Positions 9,003-19,500 of a stretch of DNA of 64,000 bases are shown here, piece by piece. The stretch is taken from assembly GCA_031771865.1 (NCBI GenBank), contig JASISA010000009.1, positions 806,001-870,000 of the forward strand. Reading direction: 5' to 3'. The stretch is from Nothophaeocryptopus gaeumannii (Eukaryota > Ascomycota > Dothideomycetes > Mycosphaerellales > Mycosphaerellaceae). Each line of letters opens with the position of its first letter. Position 1 is the first letter of the stretch. The notes below the pieces were generated by a model that was not told the DNA's origin, did not search any database, and saw only the letters and a program-made list of their open reading frames with translations. A program made the translations under genes and the position numbers.

Positions 9003-10364
9003 TCACTCCTGGTTCTCGCGGCAGTCCTTACCCAGCGCTTTCAGGAGCTTGATGCTATCCTGCCGAATCTCGGGCCTCTCATGTCGACAAAGCTTTTCGA
9101 GTGCTTCTGGTGCACGCTCATAGCTACCCAAGAGCTTTCTCGCTCGTAGCGACGGTCTCGAAAGCATAATAAGCAGGCCGACGACGGAATGCAGAGTATC
9201 CGCAGTCTGCTTTCCATTCCCACCATGTGCGATGATATCGAACAGGCTCTTGTACAGATCCGGCTGCTCGACGAAATCCGCGTAGCTGACCGGCTCCATC
9301 GCCCAAAGAAGATTCCCAAGCACCTGGCATGCCGCTGAGAATTCATAGCCATCCGCATCGATCTCGTTCAGAGTTGAAGCATCGCCCTCCAAACCGTCGG
9401 CAGCGACTTGTATCGCGAAGATACATGTTTCAATTTCTCCATTTTTGAGTGAGTATCTGGCCGAGAAGCTGCGTTGCGCTGCAATATCAGACAAACACCA
9501 GACTAGACTTGCGCAAAGAGCCTTGAGTAGCTTCATGCTTTCTTCAATCTCGCCTTTCGGTTCTGCCGAATTCAATCCTTGCGCAGCGGTGCTTGGCTGT
9601 GCATCAAACGCCTTCTGAAGCATTCGAGATTTCTCCTCAGTTCGTTTCAAAATGGTCCAGACTTCCCGTAGTAGTCGCTCCTCCACGAGTTGTGCCTGAA
9701 TTGTCGCGTCTCTCAGGAACGTGAGTATGATCTCTGTCATGGTAGCCAAACCATCGTAATTCCAATCCTCGGGCTCGGGGACGAGACTATGCAGACTTAG
9801 AAGATCGTTTAGCAGACCTTCGGGCATCGGCTTATCCAGTGTAGGCTCTGAGGCCGACTTGTGACTGATGATGACAAAAATTGTTTCCATCCCAACATTC
9901 AGCACATCTTCTCTCCCTTTGCAAGAGTTGCAAAATCGAATGATCTCATAGTGAATCCTCCCCTCGTAGCATTTCCTTTGCGAAGCCTCATGATCCGTGC
10001 AGATGTTGTATATGGTCTTCGTTGTAGTGAGTCCTAACGCTTGATCGCCCGTCATGAGACACTGAATCGCCCAGGAGAATCCTATGTCCGTTATAGCATC
10101 TCGACCAGCGTCGTTATCGGCACATGCGTTGGCTATGCATCTCAGGCCTAGATCCGCTGTCTCGAAGGATTCTGAGAGGCTGCTTTCTATGGCTTCCACG
10201 ATAGTCCTGAGAAACTTTGGATCTGCTAGTCGCTCTCGTATTGAAGGATCTTGTCTGCTTGCCGCGGCGAGTGTCTCGATAGCGGAAGATCGTGAAGGTT
10301 GATAAGACTCCTGGAGGGAGAGTGATTTGAAAGCTGCTTCGATAGAGTCTTCCTCGCTTTCCAT
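9003..10364 (-). CDS. Armadillo-repeat protein, SmgGDS/Rap1GDS-like
   Basis: A 453-residue, all-helical protein with repeated armadillo-type helices. Recognisable stretches are ETADLGLRCIANACADND early, GLTTTKTIYNIC in the middle, and a C-terminal repeat ending in EIRQDSIKLLKALG. The pattern and the conserved Asn in the third helices recall SmgGDS (RAP1GDS1), a chaperone and exchange factor for prenylated small GTPases. That assignment is from pattern memory only; a generic ARM protein is the alternative. ATG at 10362-10364 is chosen. An open frame of 26 more codons extends upstream to 10442, and a further upstream exon is conceivable. The gene is divergent from DPM3, with 286 bp between starts. 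Confidence 0.65.
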   Translation of the reverse strand: MESEEDSIEAAFKSLSLQESYQPSRSSAIETLAAASRQDPSIRERLADPKFLRTIVEAIESSLSESFETADLGLRCIANACADNDAGRDAITDIGFSWAIQCLMTGDQALGLTTTKTIYNICTDHEASQRKCYEGRIHYEIIRFCNSCKGREDVLNVGMETIFVIISHKSASEPTLDKPMPEGLLNDLLSLHSLVPEPEDWNYDGLATMTEIILTFLRDATIQAQLVEERLLREVWTILKRTEEKSRMLQKAFDAQPSTAAQGLNSAEPKGEIEESMKLLKALCASLVWCLSDIAAQRSFSARYSLKNGEIETCIFAIQVAADGLEGDASTLNEIDADGYEFSAACQVLGNLLWAMEPVSYADFVEQPDLYKSLFDIIAHGGNGKQTADTLHSVVGLLIMLSRPSLRARKLLGSYERAPEALEKLCRHERPEIRQDSIKLLKALGKDCRENQE

Positions 10365-10650
10365 GGTGAGCCTGGAGTCCTGAGGCCGCAAAATCTGGTT
10401 GTTTCTCTTCAGTAGTTCCAGCTCGGCGATCTCTTGAATCAAGGAAGACGTCGCCTAACGTTGTTATGCGCTGTCTGTCATATGCCTGCATCCTATCCTA
10501 AGCTTCTCAAGCTCCACGCCGATCATTGATGCCTCAGGCTTATTGCAGACCCCTGCTCTCAAGCGACGTCGCGGCATCTTCAATCGATACCACAAGTCAC
10601 CACTTTACCTGCAGTATCAAGTCACTCCTTGATCAATTGCCGTGTTCAAA
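10365..10650. promoter_or_regulatory. Divergent intergenic region ARM protein / DPM3
   Basis: This 286-bp region between two oppositely oriented starts probably carries both promoters. I see no TATA box or other named motif. Confidence 0.4.
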
Positions 10651-11049
10651 ATGACGCGCGCACAACAACAAATTTCCCTCGCGCTCCTCGCAGCCTCCGT
10701 ACATCCTCCTACCATGATTCCCAATGCTCCCTCCTCATACTAACCTCCACTTTACTAGGCCTACACGATCCTCTTCCTCGGCCTCCTTCCCCTTCCCTCA
10801 CTGATCCAGAACGAAGTCATACCATACGTGAGGCCAACGACGATCTGCATGCTCAATGATGCCTTCTAACCCTTTTGTGTGGAACAGCTCCCCTTCTGGG
10901 CCCTCGTCTCCTTCGGCGCCTTCCTCCTCGCCAAACTCGGCTACGGCGTCCTCACATTCAACGATGTCCCGGAAGCGCACGAGGAACTGATGAGAGAGAT
11001 TCAAGAGGCCAAGGTGGATTTGAAGAAGAAGGGGGTTAGTGTTGATTGA
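10651..11049 (+). CDS. DPM3: Dolichol-phosphate mannosyltransferase subunit 3
   Basis: Three short exons (10651-10698, 10759-10827, 10888-11049) are separated by two 60-nt introns (GTACAT...TAG and GTGAGG...CAG). They join to 92 residues, the same length as human DPM3. The protein has two hydrophobic helices at about residues 8-30 and 40-60 (ILFLGLLPLPSLIQ, FWALVSFGAFLLAKLGYGV). The conserved FNDVPEAHEELMREIQEAK motif and a charged coiled tail follow. DPM3 tethers the DPM1 catalytic subunit to the ER membrane for dolichol-phosphate-mannose synthesis, which feeds N-glycosylation, O-mannosylation and GPI anchors. The gene is invisible in single-frame ORF scans because no exon exceeds 54 codons. 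Confidence 0.93.
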
Positions 11050-11307
11050 AGAAACACCAAGCATACGGAAGTGGGGAAATAGATGGCAGTGAAGCATTCG
11101 TACTGAAAGGTTTGACAAGGCGGCGACAAGGCAGCGCGGCGTCAGGAAGGAAACGAACAGGCTGAGAAAAGAGCCAAGCTTCTCTGTACAGATATTTGGA
11201 TTGTATGAGAAGATTTCGAGACGACATATCGCCTTGCACAGACGAGGCTCAGGTTTATGCACATTTTCACAGGATACAGAGAGCCACCATTCGCCTCCAC
11301 ACGTCGA

Positions 11308-14114
11308 TTATGGAGCTCCCTCTCGTTCAAACTTCGCCCACCTCGAATGCTTCGCCTCAAACCACCGCGGGCGATACTGCTCGCAAACAGGACAATCCTG
11401 ATGCTCTTCCGGATGCGCGTGGCCATCATCGCTCCCGTCCTGCCGAACACCAGCATGCTCTCGATGAGCCATCTCCAACGACCTAGGACTCGGCCGACGA
11501 CTCATACTTCCCATGTTCCACCCACTCGCATTCTTCGGTGGACTTGCATCAAGAATCGGACTCAATCCTCCAAATCTGTTCCATGAGATGACAGGCGAAG
11601 CCAATGATTTCGGATACTTCGTCTCGAACTTCTTCTGCGAGAGTATGAAAGAGTCGCGAGATGCCGTAAGGAGCGAATTCGGGCAATCGGACGCTTCCTG
11701 CGATTCGCGCTGCAAGTGGCCGCGAGCGATCTCGACAGAGTCGCGATGAGATTGAAACTTCAGGTCTTCGGATGCGAGATCATACAGCTTTCGCGGGATA
11801 CTAGGCGAGGCGGGAAGACTGTTGCGTCGGTTCGGAACGTTGAGATAGTCGCTCGTAGGAGTGCTGACACGAGTAGGTTGGGTAGTCTGAGGTCGAACAG
11901 CTGCGAGTAGACTCTTTGCCCGGAGCTCGATTGGCGACTCCGGTTCATCATCGTCTTCTTCATCGACATCCTCTGGATTCGGCGTCTGTGGCTGCGAGGG
12001 CTTCGCAGAAGACATTGCACTTTGACGAGCAGTGTTTGGCGGAGCCAAAGGCTGGTCTGCGCTGGAAGTTCGATGCTCTTCAAGACGGCGCCGTGCAGTG
12101 TCCATGAGAGGAAGCTATCCTGGCCGGTCCTCGGGCATGTCGTCTGTCAGCTCTTTCTCCCAAGTCCATGTTGTAAGCTTAGTCTTGACTTTCTCCAACA
12201 TTGGGCTTGGCTCTGTAACGTGCACAGTGGTCTCGTTGCTGGCCATATCATCAATGCCGGAACATTGATCCGCTTCGAGAGTGCCGCCGCTGTTTGCGCT
12301 TGAAGGTGGTGACTCTTCCCAGAGCATCTGGATCGTGCCAAGATCAGACTGGACAGTATGCGCGGTCTTGATCGAGCCGGGCTGTACTGAGCTGGCCCTG
12401 TATTGCTCTATCGCGTTCTCGTAGACAGTATCGAGCCTTGGAGCCGATGCAGGTCGAACCGATATCGCTGTGAGGGCCGGCCCAGCTGGCGTCGACTTTG
12501 ATGTAACCAAGCTCGGTGTTCTCATTCGACCTTGCAGCCTGTGAACTTCAGTTGACGAAGCATATCTTCGGTGGTCGTCAGTCTTGGTCATCCTTCGCCC
12601 ACGCCGTTGCGGCTCGGCCTGTGTATCTGAGACTCGACGTTGCAGGTCTTCGTTGGGTGGTTCGGCTTCGTGAAGGTTGATTGACGGGATATAGAGAGTC
12701 TCGTCTCGTGTAGGCAAATCTTCTTCTTTAATCATCGGCAGCTCTGTGACTTCTCCGGACCATTCGTTCACCATGGGCGAGGCATCGTGTCCCATCGTGA
12801 TTGGACTTGCATCATTGAATGGGCTCGTTATCGAGAACGACTCTGTCTCAGGTTGAGAGGATGGCGTGCCTGATACTGCCTCGTCATCTGCATCAGTGCC
12901 TTCGTCTTCAGAGCCTGGGCCCACGGGCGAGTATCCTCTCTCAAGCTCGGACGGATCATTGTCTTCATCCTCGTCTTCACGATGCACTGGAGCTTTGTCG
13001 CACCTGTGCGAGGTCTCATGTGGTTCGTGGCTGTATCTTGAGGATCCACTATCGTTGTCGGAGTCGCCTCCCTGCTCTGCGGCCTGCTCATCGGCTTCTT
13101 CTTCGGACTTGGAGCTACTGTTTGACGACGAAGCGCCTTCATGGTCGTCTTCGGAAACGTTGTCTTCTTCTTCTTCATCGTCTGCCTCTTTAATTTCTGA
13201 CTCGTTTGGGCTACTGCTGTCTCGCTCGGATGGAGAGTCGCTTGCTGAGCCTGCGCCACTGGCACTGTCCATGTTGCTACGATTGTCTGCCGCTTCACGC
13301 ACATGTCTGTTGGGAGGTTCATAGAATGCTTCAATGGCTCGACGCTGATCGGCATATACATCGTCATCCTGTTCTTCGGGACTAATGCGTGATCGTGCAA
13401 AGAGCTCGTCTTCGCTGCCGCTGTACGCCTTCGGATCGGTTTGAAGTGCGTCGTTCGATCGCCGCGTTGTGCTACATGACGCCCGTGTTGACCAACCAGA
13501 TGGATCTGGATCGGCAGCCACACGCCGAATCGCCGCGTCTAAATCCAGCAAAGCTTCGTTGAAACGGGCAGACTTTTTCTGCTTGCCATTGCCAGTTTCT
13601 TCACCAGGCGGGCTGGCAGGCGCTGAATGCAAAGCGCTCTTGAGCGGTCTTTTTGCAGGAACGGAAGCAGATCGCGGCTCCGAGTATTGTGTCGTCATCG
13701 ATGTTCGGCGAGCATCGTCGACTGGAAGAACATGGCTTCTTGTCGAGAAGAACATGGGCGGCTTCTCATCATCAGGTGTATCGTCATAGTCTGCAAGGTC
13801 CTTGGCGAGAGCATAATCCGGATTTGTCGTCCTCCACGTGTTGTATGGCGTCAAAGTAGGCATAAAGGCCGCATCTAACTCTTCTTCGTCTGGCTGCTGG
13901 TAGGAGAGTTGCGGCGACGGCTCGATCTCACCCGGGGTCTCCACGAGGCACTGTTGTTGGTCAGAAGAATGCCGTCTTCTGTCATGTGCCCGCCCTTCGG
14001 AGGTGGTTGGCGGAACCATAGCGGATCGTTCGTTGATATTAGCTTGAGTGCACCCCCGATAACGACACCGGTGCCGTACAAGATCGCTATGAAGCCGGCA
14101 ATTTCGAGAACCAT
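11308..14114 (-). CDS. Membrane-anchored, acidic, disordered protein (unknown function; splice/stop ambiguous)
   Basis: The start (ATG 14112-14114) encodes an N-terminal membrane helix (IAGFIAILYGTGVVIGGALK) followed by a short conserved-looking stretch. The reading then moves to another frame that runs from about 13896 to 12118. A GTGAGA donor at 13931 supports an intron, but in-frame acceptors give only 35, 38 or 53 nt. The body is very rich in Ser, Glu and Asp (acidic runs around 12960-13200). At 12115-12117 a TAG occurs in frame; three codons later the same frame continues through another 265 residues to 11308, ending in a Trp-rich tail with a CPVCEQY motif. The TAG may be the end of a 75-nt in-frame intron (12191-12117, weak GTCAAG donor), a true stop giving two genes, or a nonsense change. 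Function unknown. Confidence 0.55.
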
Positions 14115-14714
14115 TGACGCGGTATTAGAAGTGTAGCATGAGCAGAGAGCTCTGAGGTGCAAAAGCTATGACATGCTTGGCCCGAAGAGAAATGAAATAA
14201 ATGATAGAATCAATGGCGGGATGATGAGAGGATCTGATGATGAACGCAGGCAAGAAGAAGGAGACAAGTCGAGCAGTAGTGGCAGAGGCACAGTTTCCTG
14301 CCAAGTGCTCGATACATGGATGTGGGAAGAACAGTTCGATCGGGACGAGTTCGTTCTCAGTCTGGAAGCTGTACTGGGTGGTCGATGCATGGCAGCTTCC
14401 TTTAGGGTGTCCATGTCGCGTCAGTCTGTACCGTAAGTGAGTCGATCTAACAGCGAATGGTTGCTATCTCATGACACTGTGAATGCGTATATGTTCTATG
14501 TTCATCGAGTGACATAATCGGTCATGGAAGTTTTCATGTTCTTGGTGATGGAGAAGTAGAGAGGGTGAGGTCAAACGTCCAAGACCCTGGCCGACCCCAG
14601 AGACGTGGGGCTTGGCGCGGCAGGAGCTCCCCCAGCGCCAGCATGTGATGAAAGCTGGCCCATAACTTTTCTACAATTACATTGTCTTTCGTGCATGAGC
14701 ACTGAGTTGGCAGA
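14115..14714. other. Intergenic between two divergent genes
   Basis: About 600 bases. A minus-strand frame at 14166-14414 is hydrophobic near its end but has no support as an exon; it could be an alternative 5' exon of the disordered protein. Otherwise nothing recognised. Confidence 0.4.
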
Positions 14715-16571
14715 ATGAAGGCCTTAGCAGCAGCTTTTGTGGGCTGCGCTACCCTGGCAAATGCTGCTCGGCCTCGAGGTGTGGGGCCTGAATGTAAGTC
14801 TACAACTAACACTCGTTCGATCTCACCCTGCCAGCTGAGATTGGTAGGGAAATTCCCCAGAGTTATCTGCAGTCCATACTCCAGTGCGAGCTATCAATCT
14901 CTGTATATCCTGTTGGCAGGAAGCCAGATACTCGACATGGCTTATCGATCTCTTAAGCACAACTTGGACTGACATCCCATCCCAGTCGCCAAGTTCTTCG
15001 ACGAGTCCAAAGACTTCTCCTGTATAACGAATCCAAAGATCACCAATCCCTTTTCACGAGTAAACGACGACTACTGTGATTGCCCCGACGGATCAGACGA
15101 GCCTGGCACCGCCGCCTGTGCGCACCTCTCCTCACAGTCACCGCATACACCTGTAGACCCCGCGAACGCCTCGAACGCGTTGCCGGGGTTTTACTGTAAG
15201 AACAAGGGGCACGTTCCCAGCTATGTACCATTCACAAATGTCAATGACGGCATTTGCGATTATGAGCTATGCTGTGACGGTAGCGAGGAGTACGAGGGTG
15301 TAGGAGGAACGAAGTGCAAGGACAAGTGCGATGAGATTGGCAAGGAATGGAGGAAGCACGATGAGGCACGACAAAAGAGTTTGAGTAACGCGGCGAAGAA
15401 GCGTGCAGAGCTGGTCAAAGAAGCCGGAAGAGCACGGAAGCTGGTAGAAGACCGTCTGCAGAGCCTCAGGACAGAGATTGAGGGCGCCGAGATCAAGGTC
15501 AAGGATATGGAGCAAGAGCTGAAAGATACACAGAAGAGAGAAGCTGGCAAGACTGTCAAGACGGGGACTGGTGCTACAGGAAAGCTTGGAATACTCAAAG
15601 AGCTGGCACGGAACAGAGTGAACGAGCTGAGGGAGAATCTGGTCAACGTCAGAAATGAGTTGACCGGCAGCCGCTCGAGACTGCAGCAACTAGAACAGGT
15701 CATGTCAACCTTTAAGGAAGAGTACAACCCGAACTTCAATGACGAAGGTGTAAAGCGAGCCGTCAGAGCGTGGGAGGACTACGCTGCCAGTTTCACCGTC
15801 GGCGAAGAGCCAAACGCAGCTACAGAGCGAGACCTGGACGACATCACCAAAGAAGACGCCGAAAACGGCATCAACTGGGACGAATACGCGGATGAAGAAG
15901 AAAGCGACACGGACGTCCTCTACTCCTTCACGAACTACTTGCCTCCTTCAGTCCGCGGCTGGGTCGACTCCAAACTCCGCGACCTCCGTCAATCCCTCAT
16001 CGAAGGCGGCATCCTCGCAGACAACGGCGCAGCCTCTGGCACCGAGAGCAAGAAAGTCACAGACGCCCGAAGCCGCCTTGACGCTGCCAAGAAGGACTTG
16101 GAGGGATCTCAGAAATCCCTCCAAGACAATCAGGATGACCTCTCCAAAGATTTCGGCCCCGATGACGTCTTCCGCGCTCTCAAAGGAACTTGCGTCTCCA
16201 AGGACTCTGGCGAGTATACATACGAACTCTGCTTTATGGAAAAGACGAATCAGAAGCCGAAGAAGGGAGGCGGTCATACTAACATGGGTTCTTTCAACAG
16301 AATCGAGAAGATTATTGTCGACGAGGAACTTCCTGCCAACGGCAAGGGTCTGGGAAGTGGGGAGAGGATTGCTATGAAACATGAGAACGGACAACATTGC
16401 TGGAACGGACCGAATCGCAGTACGACTGTGATTCTGGCTTGTTCGGAGGAGAATGAGATCTGGAAGATTTTCGAAGAGGAGAAGTGTGTGTATCGGATGG
16501 AGGTGGGCACGCCGGCCGTTTGCGAGGCCAAGCAGAAGAAGGCCGCATCTAGTGGCAAGGATGAGCTTTAG
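14715..16571 (+). CDS. GTB1: Glucosidase II beta subunit (PRKCSH-like), ER luminal
   Basis: Exon 1 (14715-14793) encodes the signal peptide (MKALAAAFVGCATLANA). A 192-nt intron (14794-14985, GTAAGT...CAG) follows, then exon 2 to 16571; 554 residues in all. After the signal come two cysteine-rich LDL-receptor-A-like modules (CDCPDGSDEPGTAAC, and CDYELCCDGSEEYEG about 65 residues later) that bind calcium. A long charged coiled coil (about 130-240), an acidic linker, and a C-terminal MRH/PRKCSH domain with its cysteines (C-x-FMEKTNQ..., W.C.., C.Y.M) follow. It ends in KDEL, the ER-retrieval signal. The protein partners the catalytic alpha subunit and recognises mannose on glycans during glucose trimming of N-glycoproteins. 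Confidence 0.95.
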
Positions 16572-19500
16572 AAGGGCACTCATCAGGCGGCTCTCGGGGC
16601 ATTCGAAGATGGACCAACAAGATGACGAGGCCCTCTGACGAGTCACAGTACTTCTCCCGACACCTTTCTCGAGCGGCTTGAGACCAGCTGCATCTCCATC
16701 GCGATGTTGCAGGACGATTCTGCTACAGGACGCCATGTTGATTACTGACCGTGGCTAGGTGAGCGAGGCGCGTTCTGCCGACAAGAAGGAAGTGTTAGAT
16801 GAGTTGTATGTATATGTATGCAGGTATCAGTACGAAGTACAATGCAACTCAGAGTGTCATGCAGCTCGAGGTCTGCTGCCGATCTTCGTTGAGAAGATCG
16901 AACAGCTGTCCTTGGTGGCAATGAGCTCGAAGCAAGCTGCGAATGTGGAGGAATGCTTCGGCGTATGGGCCAAGGAGTGGACTAAGGAGCTGGAGTGAAA
17001 TGGACTTCAACTTACCCTAAGCACTCGCACAGCCATGTTCTTGAGCGACTTTTTGGTAACACAAGGAACCTCGGGGAACTTACCGGGAGCATCTGGGAGC
17101 GGAAGGTAGATTCTCCAAACGAGTTCTCATCGTCTCTGACAGCCTCGACCCCAGTAGAGAGGATCCACTCGGGTCTGCAAGCATGCTGCGGGATACATCG
17201 CCTCGGAGAATTGACATCGACGAAGACCGGCTCGGATACGCGAACACACTGCAAGAATCAAACTGCCGAACCATGCTGTCACCTTTGGTTGCAATGACTA
17301 AGTGAGCTACGACGACGGACGTCTCGAATCCGCTTCATCGAACGGGTCTGAGATGGGAATACGCCTGTAGAGCAGAAGAAGTGATGCACCAACCAGGTTG
17401 TTGGCTACTGCTACTGCATCGCCGACATCAGTATGCAAGACCACTGCATGCAAGAACAGCTGTTGGTCCTCTGACACATATCACAGCTTAGCAGTGCTTC
17501 TTGGGTAAAGCTCGATTGTTCGTAGGAACAAGCCTGTCTACAGGTTTGAGATTTCGAGATGCGAACCACAGGTGGAGAACATGCTGGAAAGATATTCACC
17601 ATGGAATATCCAAGCATCGGGTAAAGCGTCGGATGTTCCGTAACATCTGTTTCCAATGAGGTGGATATCGGAGAGCTCTCGGCGGTGCTGTTCACGAGCT
17701 TCTTTTTGAGGCTGCAACGCGAGGTATTCCCAGCTGTTGCCGGTGCACACCATGACTCTCATGAAGAGGTATCCAGCGTTCGGTCGAATCCGGCGATCTG
17801 TAACACATTTCTCTTGCCGACGAGGCAGATCTCAGCCAAGTCGGATACGTTCTGGGCCTTCGCTTACTCAAAGGCCGTTTTGCGTCGCACGTTGCCTAAT
17901 TGAAACGGATACGTCGGTAGGTACGGATGAATGCTCACATCACAAATGAAAACTCCAGCACCGATGCAGGGTCTGACTGTTCACGCCGCTGCCGTAACGA
18001 GGCTGTCAGAGTGAATAGCTTCAGGAACTTGCCTCCCGATTCGTGTTGTCGCTGCTGTCCTACAATCTACTGCATGAACGATCGGTTTTGTCAAGTGTCG
18101 GCCGTCGCACTTCTTCGGCGCATGACAACTTTCTGTACAGTAGTCTGCACCCAGCACTGCTGCCCAGAGGCTGAGAGCTACATGCAGATTGCAGTCGGCG
18201 GCGTAGCTTCTGTGGTATATGCATGTCGGCATCGATATGCAGAATCGCATAACTCTTTTATTGGCTATGGTGGGAGCCATAGTGACTACAATTAAATCAT
18301 GGGTTCGTCTCTATAGCATAGTGAATGCTAATGCCTTTGTGTTCTACAATACTCTTCATACTTTGTTTGGGTAACGCAGGCACTCCTTGATCTTTTAATT
18401 TCATAGCTGAATTCATGAGCTTATACGGAACTTTTGAAAGATTACCTTTATTAGGTGCATTTGCCAGTTCCTACCCTCAGTGACTTGCATGGGTACTGCC
18501 GGTTCCTGCAGCTTGCCCTTCGGGCCCCGCCTGCGGCAGCGGCAGTCAGACCGGAGCCAAGCAGTCCTTCTTCAGGGGCAGGTGAAGACTGAAGCGGCTT
18601 GTGTTTCGTCAGATTCGCGATCGTGACTGTCTTCAAGCTACTTTCCTCTTTGGTGGAGCTGCTTGGTCTGTACAGTAATTTGAGTCTCGTGAGCTTCATG
18701 GTTGATGCCAGATCTTTACCACGCCACTCGCGTGGAGAGATGAATATGTATACTGAGAAGAATTCATATCAATAGCCATTGAGTGTGGCCACCGCAATAC
18801 TTAATCGCCACTTTCGATATTGAAGGCCTCGCAAGCTGTGCAGCATTGCTGCGCCTCTTCATACGAGTAGTATCAGGTTGTGAGAATCGATCTCTGCGTC
18901 TGTTCAGAATCTTGCTCGCGTGCACGTCCATGGTCCGGTCGTTGCACACGCAATCAAAATCGCCCGGAGCAACCGCCGGTGGTCGTGGTGGTGACCACCA
19001 TTTGACAGTACGATGTCTGGATCATGCGCTTTGATCTGAGACTTTGAGCCTGTGCCTAGCCCAAATGTTGCAAAGACGTTCATCTCTCAAATGAAGCGCA
19101 ACGGCATCATCCAGATTGTCGTGGGTTGCTGAAGCTCGAGCTTTGACGACTCGTGGTACTAGGTTGCTGGGTAGACGCATCGGGAAGATGCATTTTGGTT
19201 CGGCGCGGAGAATCCAGACTGCAGAGGTAGATGGAAGTTTTCAAAATGATTTGTGGTTCTCTGTTATATGCGGCAGCCAAGTCTTGATGGCATTCGGTGC
19301 GAAACTGTGGCACAATCAGATCGCATTGCTCGTGATCATGCACGCCGTGCATTCTCTTCATCAGCCTTGTGCGCTCTCGATGCTGTGCCAGCGGGCCGTT
19401 TGAATCGTTGTGCACCGGACTTGCGGCACACCAAGATAATGTTTAATGAGGAATGAGGCCAACGGGTCGGAATGAAGCGTTACGCGACAAACGCGAACAC

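Noticed and set aside
12819..13324. Two plus-strand open frames (124 and 152 codons) rich in Ser and Leu
   Set aside because: They are the antisense of the acidic/Ser-rich coding region of the minus-strand disordered protein; codon bias alone keeps them open.
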